NCBI RefSeq assembly: GCF_029761935.1
Contig: NZ_CP121699.1
Coordinates: 1,860,001-1,924,000, forward strand
DNA length: 64,000 nt
Source: Microbacterium testaceum
GTDB taxonomy: Bacteria > Actinomycetota > Actinomycetes > Actinomycetales > Microbacteriaceae
Direction: 5' to 3'
The translations under genes and the position numbers were made by a program. Positions 17,019 to 26,092 of this stretch are shown here, piece by piece. Below the pieces are notes generated by a model. That model worked only from the letters and a program-made list of their open reading frames with translations. It searched no databases and had not been told where the DNA came from. Within the stretch, counting starts at the first letter, position 1. The number at the start of each line of letters is the position of its first letter.

Positions 17019-18266
17019 TCAGGAGCGCCGCGCGCGGCGGCGGGCGATGACGACGACCACGAGCCCTGCGGCGAGCAACCCGCCGGCGAGAGCCATCGCC
17101 ATCGTCGGATCGGTACCCGTGACGGCGAGTCCACCGGGAGTGTTCGCACGCGTTCCCGGGGGCGGAGTCGCGTTTCCAGCCGCCGGAGTGGATGCCGACG
17201 GTGCCGGACTCGCGCCGGGCGACGACGGAGACGGGCTGGGCGCGGGGGCCGGCTGACCGACGACGAGGGTGACGGTCTGCGTCGCGTCGGGCGAGGTGCC
17301 GTTCGACGCGGTGATGACCACGACGTAGTCGCCGGGGGTCGTGGGCGTGCCCGAGATGACGCCGGTGCTGCCGTCGAAGACGAGACCCCCAGGCAGCCCG
17401 GTCACGGTGACGGTCGGTGTGGGGTTCCCCGCGGCGGTGATGGTCGCGGTGTAGCCCTCACCGACGGTGGCGTCGCCCGGCGGGGGCGAGGTGATGGTCG
17501 GAGCGGTCGTCTCCGACACCGTGCCGGGAGGAGGGCAACCGGTGGATGCGTTGATCGTGTTGGTGTCGAGGGTCACCGCACCGTTCTGAGCGATGAGTCG
17601 GCCCTGGACGGTTGCGCCGGTGGTCGCGGTGACGGACTGCTGTGCAAGTACCGTTCCCTGGAAGTCTGCGGCGGTACCGAGGGTAGCCGAACTGCCCACC
17701 TGCCAGAACACGTTGCACGAGGTCGCTCCGCCGGTGATCGTGATCCGGCTCCCGGATCCGATCGTGAGAGTGGATGCCGCCTGGAACACCCACACCGAGT
17801 CGGCGTCTCCGGCGAGGGTCAGAGCGCCCGTGTCGGCGAGGGCCAGAGCGCCACCTGAGTAGACGCCGGGCGACAGCGAGAGCCCGTTGAGCTCATCGAG
17901 TCCTGTGCGGGTCGGCGTCAGCGAGGCCGCGGTGCCGTACGCCGTCAGAGCGTCCTGCTGCGCCTGGGCGGCCGCGGCATCGGTCTGGTGGACGGTGCCG
18001 TTGACCACGCCGTCCGTCGGGCCACCGAAGCCGGTGATGGACGTCCCGGGAGAGAGCCCCAGGTCGCCGTTGACGAGTGTGGGGCCGGTGTTGGTGACGG
18101 CGCTGGCACCGAGCACTCCGTAGGTGCTGGCGGTACCGAGATCGACCGGGCCGTCGATGACGGTCGCGGCCGAGGCGGGGGAGATCAACGCGACCCCCAT
18201 GACTGCTGCGAGGCCGACACCGGTGGCGGAGAGAGTGAGGGGGCGGAGAAAACGGGACGTGGCCAT
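17019..18266 (-). CDS. DUF3494 ice-binding-type surface protein with LAVTG anchor
   Basis: 415 residues, exported. Signal peptide is about 1-33 (hydrophobic core [15 protein letters not shown], cut after ASA). A DUF3494/ice-binding domain follows (about 35-245): [19 protein letters not shown], then [15 protein letters not shown] and the C-terminal [15 protein letters not shown]. Next come one Ig-like domain (about 255-345, [18 protein letters not shown]) and a Pro/Ser/Ala linker. It ends LAVTG, a hydrophobic helix and RRRARRS. The end is a sortase signal of the LAxTG type used by class E sortases, so it is probably wall-anchored. Family members bind ice or act as surface adhesins. Confidence 0.88.
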   Translation of the reverse strand: MATSRFLRPLTLSATGVGLAAVMGVALISPASAATVIDGPVDLGTASTYGVLGASAVTNTGPTLVNGDLGLSPGTSITGFGGPTDGVVNGTVHQTDAAAAQAQQDALTAYGTAASLTPTRTGLDELNGLSLSPGVYSGGALALADTGALTLAGDADSVWVFQAASTLTIGSGSRITITGGATSCNVFWQVGSSATLGTAADFQGTVLAQQSVTATTGATVQGRLIAQNGAVTLDTNTINASTGCPPPGTVSETTAPTITSPPPGDATVGEGYTATITAAGNPTPTVTVTGLPGGLVFDGSTGVISGTPTTPGDYVVVITASNGTSPDATQTVTLVVGQPAPAPSPSPSSPGASPAPSASTPAAGNATPPPGTRANTPGGLAVTGTDPTMAMALAGGLLAAGLVVVVIARRRARRS

Positions 18267-18669
18267 GAGTGGCCCCTGTCTGATGACGAAGAGGCACTAA
18301 GCGAACGTCGACGACGTGCACATGATCTCCGGTCTTCGAAGTATGCGCCTCTCACATTTTCCCTAGGCGGATGCGCAGACATTGGCGACCAACTGCCAGC
18401 TTCGTCCTCGTTCGACGCCTCAACGGCGTACGTGACGCGGGGTCCCGACAGCGCGGACGCCGGATCACCGAGTAACTTCCCCCCGCGGCGTGACGAAACG
18501 CCCCGCCGCCTCGTCTTCGTCGTGTTCCGCGATGCGGACCTCGAGGCCGCCCGGCCGGTGCCCCCCCCCCCCCCCAACTCCGCACCGGTCGGGTGTCGTG
18601 GGTGCCGGGGAAGCGGTGTGGGCGAGAATCCGTTGCGGCGCCTCCCGCGCACCGCCCGGTGCGGTTCGC
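18267..18669. other. Non-coding region with C15 tract
   Basis: 403 bp between two minus-strand genes. On the minus strand a frame from about 18550 to 18465 (LEVRIAEHDEDEAAGRF) has normal local codon bias, but its upstream part runs into the homopolymer at 18561-18575. It may be the tail of a broken gene. The part next to 18267 should hold the promoter of the ice-binding-like gene; a weak CATACT is present. Confidence 0.4.
18550..18590. repeat. C15 homopolymer flanked by inverted repeat
   Basis: Fifteen consecutive C residues (18561-18575) are bracketed by CCCGGCCGGTG and its near-complement CACCGGTCGGG. Such a tract is rare in high-GC bacterial DNA, where runs above 8 are unusual. It could be a slippage-prone switch, part of a degraded gene, or a sequencing or assembly artefact. 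Confidence 0.6.
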
Positions 18670-19080
18670 TCAGTCCGGCGAAGGTCGCCAGGCCCGCACC
18701 TGATCGATCGCGGCGCGCCACCCCCAGACATTGACCCGCACACCGATCCCGTTGTCGCGGAAGTTGTTCGGCAACGACGTCGGAACGACGGGGGTGTTCG
18801 CCACGATCTCGAGCAGACCGTCGGTGAACAGCTCCTTCCCCACGAGGGCCTGAGTGACGACGGCGAGCCCCTCCACCTGGTCCGCACGCGGCGGAGCCTC
18901 CCCGCGCCACGGCAGTACACCGGCGACGAACGCCGACCGACTCACCGGACCCGAGCGCCGAAGCGACACGACGTGCAGCGCGCCCCACGCGGAGTCGTCG
19001 AGCGGAACCGCGACGACATCGCCCTCGTGCATCGTCACGGTCGTGCGCGGACGGTGAGGAAAAGCGCGCTGCCGGGCCAT
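18670..19080 (-). CDS. Hypothetical protein, weakly Imm26-like
   Basis: 136 residues, soluble. The N-terminal strand EGDVVAVPLDDSAWGALHVV followed by polar and hydrophobic alternation faintly recalls the immunity protein 26 fold, in which a GD-x-x-x-VPL start is typical; this is a weak resemblance and I give no function. The C-terminus is Trp/Arg-rich (VRVNVWGWRAAIDQVRAW). GC3 and codon use are those of neighbouring genes. It stands alone, upstream of the C15 region on its own strand. Confidence 0.65.
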   Translation of the reverse strand: MARQRAFPHRPRTTVTMHEGDVVAVPLDDSAWGALHVVSLRRSGPVSRSAFVAGVLPWRGEAPPRADQVEGLAVVTQALVGKELFTDGLLEIVANTPVVPTSLPNNFRDNGIGVRVNVWGWRAAIDQVRAWRPSPD

Positions 19081-19182
19081 CCCCCCATCCTGCCGCGCAT
19101 CCTCGCATCGCGAGCAGAAGCCCCTCCCCGGGCGCAGGACCGAGTCCGCGGCATCCGCGCATCATCCCTCCCGATGAAACGC

Positions 19183-19219
19183 CGAACGCCGCCGCCCCGC
19201 GGAGGGACGACGGCGTTCG
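19183..19219 (-). terminator. Hairpin terminator of DHA2 efflux gene
   Basis: Perfect 9-bp stem CGAACGCCG (19183-19191) with CGGCGTTCG (19211-19219), 11 bp after the stop of the minus-strand transporter gene. The minus strand continues GCGTTTCATC, a weak T-run. Confidence 0.55.
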
Positions 19220-19229
19220 ATCGCGCGGG

Positions 19230-20783
19230 CTACTCCCCCGCCGCGGCGGGAGCCGCCTGGGCCGCCTGGGCCGGAACCGCGTCGCGCGGAGCGCCGTGCG
19301 GCCGGATCATCGACGGCCGACGCATGAACAGCACCGCGACGAGGCCCAGGGCGATCACAATGATCGGCAGGGTGAGCGACTCGCCCATGGCCTGCGAGAA
19401 GCCGGTGACGACCTGGGGCGGAAGCGCGCCCCCGCCGAAGCTGGCCGATGCGTCGGCAGCACCGGGCAGGTTCGCTTCGAGACGGGCCTGCATGAACGCG
19501 GCGATGGATGCCGAGCCGATGACCGATCCGACCGTGCGGGTCGTGTTGTAGATGCCGGCGCCCGCGCCCGCCTGACGCGGCGGCAGGTTGCGCGTCGCAG
19601 TGGTGGCGAGCGGCCCCCACATGCCGGCGTTTCCGATGCCCATGAAGACGGAGGGGATCAGGAACATCCAGATCGGGGCGTCGTTCAGGATGAGCGCCAC
19701 GTACAGCCCCAGCGAGCCGCCGACCAGCAGGAGTCCCGGCACGAGCAGGAAGCGCGGGTCGGTGCGGTCGAGAAGCTTGCCCGCGAAGGGGGCGAGCACG
19801 CCCGACAGGATCGCGAGCGGCACGAGCAGCAGCGCCGACTCGGTCGGGGTGAGACCGCGGGCGAGCTGCAGGTAGAACATCTGCGGCAGCGCCATGCTCG
19901 TCACGGTGAAGCCGACCGCGGCGATCGCGAGGTTGGCGATCGAGAAGTTGCGGTCGCGGAACAGCGCGAGCGGAACGAGCGGCTCGCCCTTGCTGCGCGC
20001 CTGCGTCCAGACGAACAGCGCCATGACGACGACACCCGCGGCCACCATCGCCCAGATCCACGCGGCCCACGAGTAGTGCTCGCCCTCTTGCAGGCCGAAC
20101 ACGATGAGGAAGAGTCCGACGGCACTGAGCACGACGCCGAGGATGTCGAACTTGTGCGCAGTGCGCGGCAGCTGCGGCACGAGGATGACGGCGGCGACGA
20201 AGCCGATGATGCCGACGGGGATGTTGATGAAGAAGATCCACTCCCACCCGAGGCCGTCGACGAGCAGGCCGCCGGCGAGAGGGCCGACGAGGGTCGCGAC
20301 ACCGGCGGTGGCGCCCCACAGGCCCATGGCCGCCCCACGGTTCTGCGGCGGGAAGGTGCGGGTGATGACGGCCATGGTCTGCGGCGTCATCAGCGCGGCA
20401 CCGAGACCCTGCACGGCGCGGGCGACGATCAGCACCTCGAGGGAGGGCGCCAGACCGCACGCGAGCGAGGCGAGCGTGAAGAGCGCGAGGCCCGTGAGGT
20501 AGATGTTCTTCGGGCCGAAGCGGTCGCCGAGACGGCCGGTGATCAGCAGCGGGACCGCGTACGTCAGCAGGTAGGCGCTGGTGACCCACACGACGTTGTC
20601 GAGGTTGTTGGTGTCGGGGTCGAGGGCGGCCTTGATGGCGGGGTTCGCGACCGAGACGATCGTGGTGTCGACCAGGATCATGAAGAACCCGATGACCAGG
20701 GCCCAGAGGGCCGGCCAGGGGCTGCGTTCGTGGGTCTTGTGAGACCCGGTGGTGGATGCCGAGGCGGCGCGGGAGTCGGTCAT
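19230..20783 (-). CDS. DHA2-family (EmrB/QacA) drug:H+ antiporter
   Basis: 517 residues, 14 predicted helices. Motif D1-like start FFMILVDTTIVSVANPAI (first helix), loop motif A GRLGDRFGPKNIYLTG, and motif C-type region GPLAGGLLVDGLGWEWIFFINIP are all characteristic. Family members export lipophilic drugs or antibiotics. The ATG at 20783 has GGAG nine bases upstream and overlaps the stop codon of the padR gene (ATGA), so it is translationally coupled to its likely repressor. The C-terminus is an Ala/Gln-rich tail. Confidence 0.93.
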   Translation of the reverse strand: MTDSRAASASTTGSHKTHERSPWPALWALVIGFFMILVDTTIVSVANPAIKAALDPDTNNLDNVVWVTSAYLLTYAVPLLITGRLGDRFGPKNIYLTGLALFTLASLACGLAPSLEVLIVARAVQGLGAALMTPQTMAVITRTFPPQNRGAAMGLWGATAGVATLVGPLAGGLLVDGLGWEWIFFINIPVGIIGFVAAVILVPQLPRTAHKFDILGVVLSAVGLFLIVFGLQEGEHYSWAAWIWAMVAAGVVVMALFVWTQARSKGEPLVPLALFRDRNFSIANLAIAAVGFTVTSMALPQMFYLQLARGLTPTESALLLVPLAILSGVLAPFAGKLLDRTDPRFLLVPGLLLVGGSLGLYVALILNDAPIWMFLIPSVFMGIGNAGMWGPLATTATRNLPPRQAGAGAGIYNTTRTVGSVIGSASIAAFMQARLEANLPGAADASASFGGGALPPQVVTGFSQAMGESLTLPIIVIALGLVAVLFMRRPSMIRPHGAPRDAVPAQAAQAAPAAAGE

Positions 20784-21403
20784 GGGGTGGTCTCCTTTGA
20801 GACGCGGTGCTTCTTCTTGATGTGTTCGGGGATTTCGGCGATGCCCCAGGCGAGGGAGCGATCGGCGAGGCGCGCACGCAGGGAGTCCTGCCACGCGAGT
20901 TCGGCGTCGAGCAGAGCGGACTGGCGCCGCAGCTCGATGAGGAATTGTTCGGGGGTTTCGCGCTCGGCCGCGGCGGTCAACCCGTCGTGATGGTCCTCGA
21001 CCGAGGCGACGAGCTCGGCGCGACGCTGGTCGAGCAGGTCGATGACTTCGGCGCGGTCGAGATTGTGGGCTTCGGAGAGGGCGACGCGGAACTCACTCGG
21101 CCTGTCGATGCGGGGCAGTTCGGCGCGCACCCACTCTTCGAGGGCCCGATGGCCGGCATCCCGGAGCGTGTAGGTGGTCCGCTCGGGGCGGTTGCCGTCG
21201 CGATCGACGCCGGCTTCGGCGAGGAGTCCGTCGCGTTCGAGGCGGGCGACCGTGTGGTAGATCGTGCCCTTCTGCAGCGGGATGAGCCGGTCGTCGCGAC
21301 GTTCCTTCAACAAACGCACGAGCTCGTACGTGTGCATGTCGGCCTCGCGGAGCGTGGCCAGGATCATGACGGCGACGGGGGTGAGGCGGCTGGTCTGCAG
21401 CAT
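20780..21403 (-). CDS. PadR-family transcriptional regulator
   Basis: 207 residues. The N-terminal winged helix has the typical LTPVAVMILATLREADMHTYEL, then KGTIYHTVARLERDGLL (recognition helix) and the wing RTTYTLRDAGHRAL. The C-terminal 100 residues are a helical dimerisation domain (Vir-type). AGGAGG lies five bases before the ATG. It is the first gene of a two-gene operon with the DHA2 pump and very likely autoregulates it through the palindrome at 21430. This is the common PadR/LmrR arrangement in which pump substrates relieve repression. Confidence 0.94.
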   Translation of the reverse strand: MLQTSRLTPVAVMILATLREADMHTYELVRLLKERRDDRLIPLQKGTIYHTVARLERDGLLAEAGVDRDGNRPERTTYTLRDAGHRALEEWVRAELPRIDRPSEFRVALSEAHNLDRAEVIDLLDQRRAELVASVEDHHDGLTAAAERETPEQFLIELRRQSALLDAELAWQDSLRARLADRSLAWGIAEIPEHIKKKHRVSKETTP

Positions 21404-21429
21404 CCATCCTCCTCATGGTCCGTGTCGAC

Positions 21430-21447
21430 TAGTCCACATGGACTATA
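21430..21447 (-). promoter_or_regulatory. PadR operator overlapping -10 (TATAGT)
   Basis: TAGTCCA-CA-TGGACTA (21430-21445) is a perfect 7-bp inverted repeat with a 2-bp centre. On the minus strand a strong -10 TATAGT (21447-21442) overlaps its outer arm, so bound repressor would block initiation of padR and the pump. Confidence 0.75.
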
Positions 21448-21574
21448 CGCGGTCTCGCCACGCCTCGCGAACCCGCGCGGATGAACATCGGGTGTCCGAC
21501 GCACCTCCGCCTCGCCGCGCGGGGTCGGTCATCCCGCGGACGCCCGCCGGCGGCGAGGGCGTGCGCCCGACGCA

Positions 21575-21609
21575 GAGCACGCCGCACCCGGTCGGGGCGC
21601 GGCGTGCTC
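21575..21609 (-). terminator. Hairpin terminator behind BCCT gene
   Basis: Perfect 11-bp inverted repeat GAGCACGCCGC (21575-21585) and GCGGCGTGCTC (21599-21609), loop 13, starting 24 bp after the stop of the minus-strand transporter gene. No T-run follows. Confidence 0.55.
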
Positions 21610-21633
21610 GGGACAGGTTCCGAATGCCGGGAC

Positions 21634-23385
21634 TCAGGCCGACGAGGAATCGTTCGCGACCTCGGCAGGCGCGTCCGCTTCCGTCCGGCTCTCTGCCGGT
21701 GCCGTCACCGCGCGACGCTGACGCCAGCGCACCGGGATGCCGAAGATTCCCCGCTGGTTGGGCTCCTCGACCTCGAGGCCGTAGTGCTCGCCGATCGAGT
21801 CGCGCAGCTGCGCCCGCTCGGCCTTGTCGTACGCCTTCATCTCGCGGCGGAACGCCACCACCGTGGCCCAGCAGATCGCGAGCAGCACGACACTGAAGGG
21901 CAGAGCGATGCTGATCGCCGCGGTCTGCAGCGCGTTCAGACCACCCGCGATGAGCAGGGCGAACGCGATCACCGCGGTGGCGAGGGCGAAGAACACGCGC
22001 ACCCAGTTCTTGGGCTCCTCTTCGCCGCCGGTGGCGATCATGCTCATCACCAGGGCACCGGAGTCGGCGGACGTCACGAAGAACACCGCGATGAGGATGA
22101 GGAAGCCGACGATCAAGATCCCGGATGCCGGGACGTTCTCGAGCATCTGGAAGAGAGCCGTCGACACATCGACCGACCCGTCGGGCCCGGTGTAGGTCGC
22201 TGTGCCCGTGAGCTCGCCGTAGATCGCGGTGCCACCGAGCACCGTGAACCACAGGATGCCGACGAGGGTCGGAACGAGGATGACGCCGACCACGAACTCG
22301 CGCACGGTACGACCCCGCGAGATGCGCGCGATGAAGATGCCGACGAAGGGCGCCCACGAGATCCACCAGCCCCAGTAGAACGCCGTCCACGCGCCCTGCC
22401 AGGCGACACCGTCATCGCCCGCGTAGGCGCTGACGGTGAAAGAGAGCCCGACGAAGCTCTGGATGTAGTTGCCGATCGACTGCACCACGTCGCGCAGCAG
22501 GAACTCCGTCGGACCGGTGAACAGCAGGAACAGCATGAGGAGACCCGCGAGCACGAGGTTGATGTTCGAGAGCCACTTCATGCCCTTGCCGACGCCGGAC
22601 AGGAGTGAGAAGAGGACGAACCCGGTGATGATGCCGATGATGATCGCCTGGCTGATGATGCTGGGCGGGACGACGCCGAGGAAGTCGAGGCCCGCGCTGA
22701 TCTGGATGACGCCCAGGCCGAGCGAGGTGGCGACACCGAACAGCGTGCCGACGAGGGCGGCGACATCGATCGCGTTGCCCCACCCGCCCTGGACCAGACG
22801 CGCACCCAGGATCGGCTCGAGAGCCCAGCGGATCGTGCGCGGCCGACGACGGCGGTGGAAGGCGTAGGCGAGCGCGAGACCGAGCACGACGTAGATCGAC
22901 CACGCGTGCACGCCCCAGTGCAGGAAGGTCTGCGACATCGCCTGCTGCGCGAGCTCGGCGGGAGTGCCCTCGACACCGGGGCGGGGCGAGACGAAGTGGC
23001 TCAGCGGCTCACTCACCCCGTAGAAGACCAGGCCGATACCCATGCCGGCGGCGAACAAGAGAGAGAACCACGAGATCGTCGAGAACTCCGGCTCGTCGTC
23101 GTCCTGCCCGAGCGTGATATTGCCGAAGCGGCTGAAGCCCATCGCGAGCGCGAAGGCGACGAAGAACGCCGCGATCAGCACGTAGTACCAGTTGAAGGTC
23201 GACACGATGAAGGTCTGCACCGAGGCGAAGGTGGCTTCGGCGGCCGCGGGGAAGAACAACGCGAAGGCGATGAACGCGAGGGCGATGCCCGCGGCAGGCC
23301 AGAAGACCCAGCCGCGAATCGTCTTGTGGCTGCTGCCCGCGTGGGGGTCGATGGCGACCGCGGGTCCGGGGGTGTCATCGGTCAT
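21634..23385 (-). CDS. BCCT-family betaine/choline/carnitine transporter
   Basis: 583 residues, about 12 helices. The family signature around the substrate-binding Trp cluster is visible as AFYWGWWISWAPFVGIFIAR, followed by SRGRTVREFV. The N-terminal FWPAAGIALAFIAFALFFP and the segment GMGIGLVFYGVSEPLSHF are also typical. These carriers import glycine betaine, choline or other trimethylammonium compounds, usually with Na+, for osmoprotection. The C-terminal tail (about 70 residues, charged) could be the osmosensing or regulatory end. ATG 23385 lacks a strong ribosome-binding site. It is divergent from purC. Confidence 0.93.
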   Translation of the reverse strand: MTDDTPGPAVAIDPHAGSSHKTIRGWVFWPAAGIALAFIAFALFFPAAAEATFASVQTFIVSTFNWYYVLIAAFFVAFALAMGFSRFGNITLGQDDDEPEFSTISWFSLLFAAGMGIGLVFYGVSEPLSHFVSPRPGVEGTPAELAQQAMSQTFLHWGVHAWSIYVVLGLALAYAFHRRRRPRTIRWALEPILGARLVQGGWGNAIDVAALVGTLFGVATSLGLGVIQISAGLDFLGVVPPSIISQAIIIGIITGFVLFSLLSGVGKGMKWLSNINLVLAGLLMLFLLFTGPTEFLLRDVVQSIGNYIQSFVGLSFTVSAYAGDDGVAWQGAWTAFYWGWWISWAPFVGIFIARISRGRTVREFVVGVILVPTLVGILWFTVLGGTAIYGELTGTATYTGPDGSVDVSTALFQMLENVPASGILIVGFLILIAVFFVTSADSGALVMSMIATGGEEEPKNWVRVFFALATAVIAFALLIAGGLNALQTAAISIALPFSVVLLAICWATVVAFRREMKAYDKAERAQLRDSIGEHYGLEVEEPNQRGIFGIPVRWRQRRAVTAPAESRTEADAPAEVANDSSSA

Positions 23386-23484
23386 TTTCCCGAGGGTAGT
23401 CAGGCGGGTCGTCGCGGCCGGGGGGCAGGCGCTCGCGCGGGCTGTGTGCCACAATCCGCGCCGATGCGGGGCGCGCGCACCCGC

Positions 23485-23499
23485 AATAATGAGCGGGTG
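23485..23499 (+). promoter_or_regulatory. Leaderless promoter of purC (-10 AATAAT)
   Basis: AATAAT (23485-23490) precedes the GTG at 23497 by six bases. This is the same -10 to start spacing as at purM and purD. Confidence 0.5.
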
Positions 23500-24429
23500 A
23501 CCTCCGCTCCCCCGCTCGAGCTCCCGGGCTTCCGCCACGTCTATTCCGGCAAGGTGCGCGACCTCTACGTACCCTCGGACACCGTCGAGGGCGAGGCCCC
23601 CGCGCACCTCCTCGTCGTCGCCAGCGACCGCGTGAGCGCCTTCGACCAGGTCCTCTCCCCCGGCATCCCGGACAAGGGCGAACTGCTGACCACCCTCAGC
23701 CTGTGGTGGTTCGACCAGCTCGCCGGCGCCGATGGCGGCCGTTCCCTCCCCAACCACCTGGCGGCCGACCACGCACTGCGGGGCGACGACCCGGTGTCCT
23801 TGATCCCGGATGCCGTGCAGGGGCGCTCGATGCTCGTCCGGTCCCTCGACATGCAGCCGATCGAGTGCGTCGTGCGCGGCTACCTCACCGGCTCGGGCTG
23901 GGCCGAGTATCAGGCGGAGGGCACGGTCTGCGGCATCCCTCTGCCCGAAGGCCTGACCGACGGCGATCGCCTGCCGGAACCGCTCTACACCCCCGCCTTC
24001 AAGGCGCCGATGGGCGAGCACGACGAGAACATCACCTTCGAGCGCTCGGTCGAGCTCGTCGGGGTCGAGACGGCCACCGCCCTGCGCGACCTGTCGCTCG
24101 AGATCTACCGTCGTGCGTCCGCGACGGCGGAGGCCCGTGGGCTGATCCTCGCCGACACGAAGTTCGAGTTCGGCTACGACTCCGACGGCGTGCTGACGCT
24201 CGCCGACGAGGTGCTCACGTCGGATTCCTCGCGATACTGGGACGCCGAGGCCTGGCGCACCGGATCCACGCCCGCCGAGCGCATGGCGAGCTTCGACAAG
24301 CAGATCGTGCGCAACTGGCTCGCCGCGAACTGGGACAAGCAGGGCGAGCCGCCCGTCCTTCCCGACGAGATCGTCGAGCGCACGCGCGAGCGCTACGCGA
24401 CGCTGCTGCGTCTGCTGACCGGCGTCTGA
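23497..24429 (+). CDS. purC: SAICAR synthase PurC
   Basis: Phosphoribosylaminoimidazole-succinocarboxamide synthase: ATP-dependent addition of aspartate to CAIR. 310 residues, the longer actinobacterial/eukaryotic-like form. N-terminal HVYSGKVRDLY (ATP loop), VVASDRVSAFDQVLSPGIPDKG, IECVVRGYLTGSGWAEY and the C-terminal LADTKFEFGYD and DEVLTSDSSRYW are family landmarks. An upstream in-frame ATG at 23464 would add 11 residues, but the -10 hexamer before GTG 23497 favours the latter. The NCS2 permease gene follows 115 bp downstream. Confidence 0.95.
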   Translation: MTSAPPLELPGFRHVYSGKVRDLYVPSDTVEGEAPAHLLVVASDRVSAFDQVLSPGIPDKGELLTTLSLWWFDQLAGADGGRSLPNHLAADHALRGDDPVSLIPDAVQGRSMLVRSLDMQPIECVVRGYLTGSGWAEYQAEGTVCGIPLPEGLTDGDRLPEPLYTPAFKAPMGEHDENITFERSVELVGVETATALRDLSLEIYRRASATAEARGLILADTKFEFGYDSDGVLTLADEVLTSDSSRYWDAEAWRTGSTPAERMASFDKQIVRNWLAANWDKQGEPPVLPDEIVERTRERYATLLRLLTGV

Positions 24430-24441
24430 CCCGCCCTCTCT

Positions 24442-24500
24442 CGAAACCGCATCCGTTCGCCGAAACCGCATCGCATCCTCGACGAAACGGTGCGTTCTCG
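24442..24500. repeat. Direct and inverted CGAAACCGCATC repeats behind purC
   Basis: CGAAACCGCATC occurs at 24442-24453 and 24461-24472. A related copy CGAAACGGTGCG is at 24483-24494, followed by a partial inverted counterpart ending TTCTCG. The cluster is 12 bp after the purC stop and may act as a terminator, yet its multi-copy structure is richer than a terminator needs. Confidence 0.5.
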
Positions 24501-24544
24501 CCGAGCGCGTACGGTCTCGGCCACACCCCCACCTGAGGAGACAC

Positions 24545-25882
24545 ATGTTCCGCTGGAAGCTGCACGGCAACGGCCGCACGGTCGAGCCCGGGGCCGTCGT
24601 CGCCCCCGGCGAGCGCTTGAACTGGGGCGCGACGATCGCGATCGGCCTCCAGCACGTCATCGCGATGTTCGGCGCGACGTTCCTCGTGCCGGTGCTCACC
24701 GGCTTCCCGGTGTCGACGACGCTGCTGTTCTCGGGTGTGGGCACCCTGCTGTTCCTGCTCATCACGAAGAACCGCCTCCCCAGCTACCTCGGCTCGTCGT
24801 TCGCGTTCATCGCGCCGATCACCGCCGCCACGGCGACGGCCGGGACGGGCTCGGCCCTGGCGGGCATCGTCGCCGTCGGCGTGCTGCTGGCCGTCATCGG
24901 CTTCATCGTGCAGTTCGTCGGTCTCGGCTGGGTCGACAAGGTCATGCCGCCGGTGGTCGCGGGCGCGATCGTCGCCCTCATCGGCTTCAACCTCGCCCCC
25001 GTCGCATGGTCGAACTTTCAGCTGCAGCCCCTGCCGGGCACGATCACGCTCGTCGCGGTGATCCTGTTCAGCGTGCTGTTCCGGGGCTTCCTCGGTCGCA
25101 TCTCGATCTTCCTCGGCGTGATCGTGGGCTACGTCGCGACCGTGATCATCCAGGCGGTCTCGGGCGAGACGCTCATCGACTTCGACGCCGTGGCGCAGGC
25201 CCCGTGGGTGGGCCTGCCGACCTTCGAGATCGCCGACTTCACGACGCCGGCGACCTGGTCGGTCATCGCGATGTTCCTCCCCGTCGTGCTGGTGCTCGTG
25301 GCCGAGAACGTCGGTCACGTGCGGGGTGTGGCGGCGATGACGGATGCCACGGCCAACCGCTCCACCGGTCGCGCCCTCATCGCCGACGGTGTCGCCACGA
25401 CCCTCGCGGGAACCTTCGGCGGCTCGGGAACCACGACCTACGGCGAGAACATCGGCGTCATGGCCGCGACCCGCGTCTACTCGACCGCGGTGTACTGGGT
25501 CGCCGGCATCACCGCGATCGTGCTGAGCCTCTCCCCCAAGGTGGGCGCGGTGTTCAACACCATCCCCGCGGGTGTCCTCGGCGGCGTCACGACGGCGCTC
25601 TACGGCCTGATCGGCATCATCGGCATCAAGATCTGGGTCGACAACCGCGTCGACTTCTCGCGCCCGGTCAACCAGTACACCGGCGCGGTCGCGCTGGTGC
25701 TCGCGATCGCCGGGTTCACCATGCAATGGGGCGACTTCCAGCTCGGTGCCATCGTGCTGGGATCGGTCGCGGCCCTGCTGATCTACCACCTCGGCAACGC
25801 GATCGCCCGCGCCCGCAAGACCGGCGCCGACGACGGCGGCCCCATCCCCGCGGTGGGTCCCCTGGGCGGCGACCCGAGCTGA
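24545..25882 (+). CDS. NCS2 uracil/xanthine permease (UraA-like)
   Basis: 445 residues, 14 helices. Begins with the entry GERLNWGATIAIGLQHVIAMFGATFLVPVLTG split over the first helix. It carries the NCS2 binding motifs VAENVGHVRGV (conserved Glu) and GGSGTTTYGENIGVMAATRVYS (conserved Glu-Asn). These match the uracil branch better than the xanthine branch. It imports a nucleobase by proton symport. GAGGAG lies upstream of ATG 24545. The location behind purC suggests a purine/pyrimidine salvage role, though the promoter looks separate. Confidence 0.93.
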   Translation: MFRWKLHGNGRTVEPGAVVAPGERLNWGATIAIGLQHVIAMFGATFLVPVLTGFPVSTTLLFSGVGTLLFLLITKNRLPSYLGSSFAFIAPITAATATAGTGSALAGIVAVGVLLAVIGFIVQFVGLGWVDKVMPPVVAGAIVALIGFNLAPVAWSNFQLQPLPGTITLVAVILFSVLFRGFLGRISIFLGVIVGYVATVIIQAVSGETLIDFDAVAQAPWVGLPTFEIADFTTPATWSVIAMFLPVVLVLVAENVGHVRGVAAMTDATANRSTGRALIADGVATTLAGTFGGSGTTTYGENIGVMAATRVYSTAVYWVAGITAIVLSLSPKVGAVFNTIPAGVLGGVTTALYGLIGIIGIKIWVDNRVDFSRPVNQYTGAVALVLAIAGFTMQWGDFQLGAIVLGSVAALLIYHLGNAIARARKTGADDGGPIPAVGPLGGDPS

Positions 25883-26025
25883 GCCGCCGGGGTCCCGGCA
25901 TCCCCTCCCCTCGTCGCCCGCCGCGGCGCGGAGGTCACCCGCGTTTCGCGAGGCGACCCGCCATGCGGGTGATCTCGACGATCGCCGGTGATCTCGGCGC
26001 ACGGCAAGCGACAGCGGCGGCACGG

Positions 26026-26031
26026 TAAACT
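26026..26031 (+). promoter_or_regulatory. Probable -10 of nhaA (TAAACT)
   Basis: TAAACT lies 61 bp before the nhaA ATG in the 210-bp spacer after the NCS2 gene. No good -35 is visible. The leader is long enough for the clear ribosome-binding site CAGGAGG. Confidence 0.4.
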
Positions 26032-26092
26032 GGCTCCCGGTGCGTCGGGAAGTCTGGTCGACATTTCGTCGATCGACCCCTCAGGAGGCCTC

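Noticed and set aside
16535..17149. Minus-strand frame opposite the end of the lipoprotein gene as a full gene
   Set aside because: Only about 45 codons show coding-like bias; the rest is antisense to a gene and overlaps the terminator at 16958-17001.
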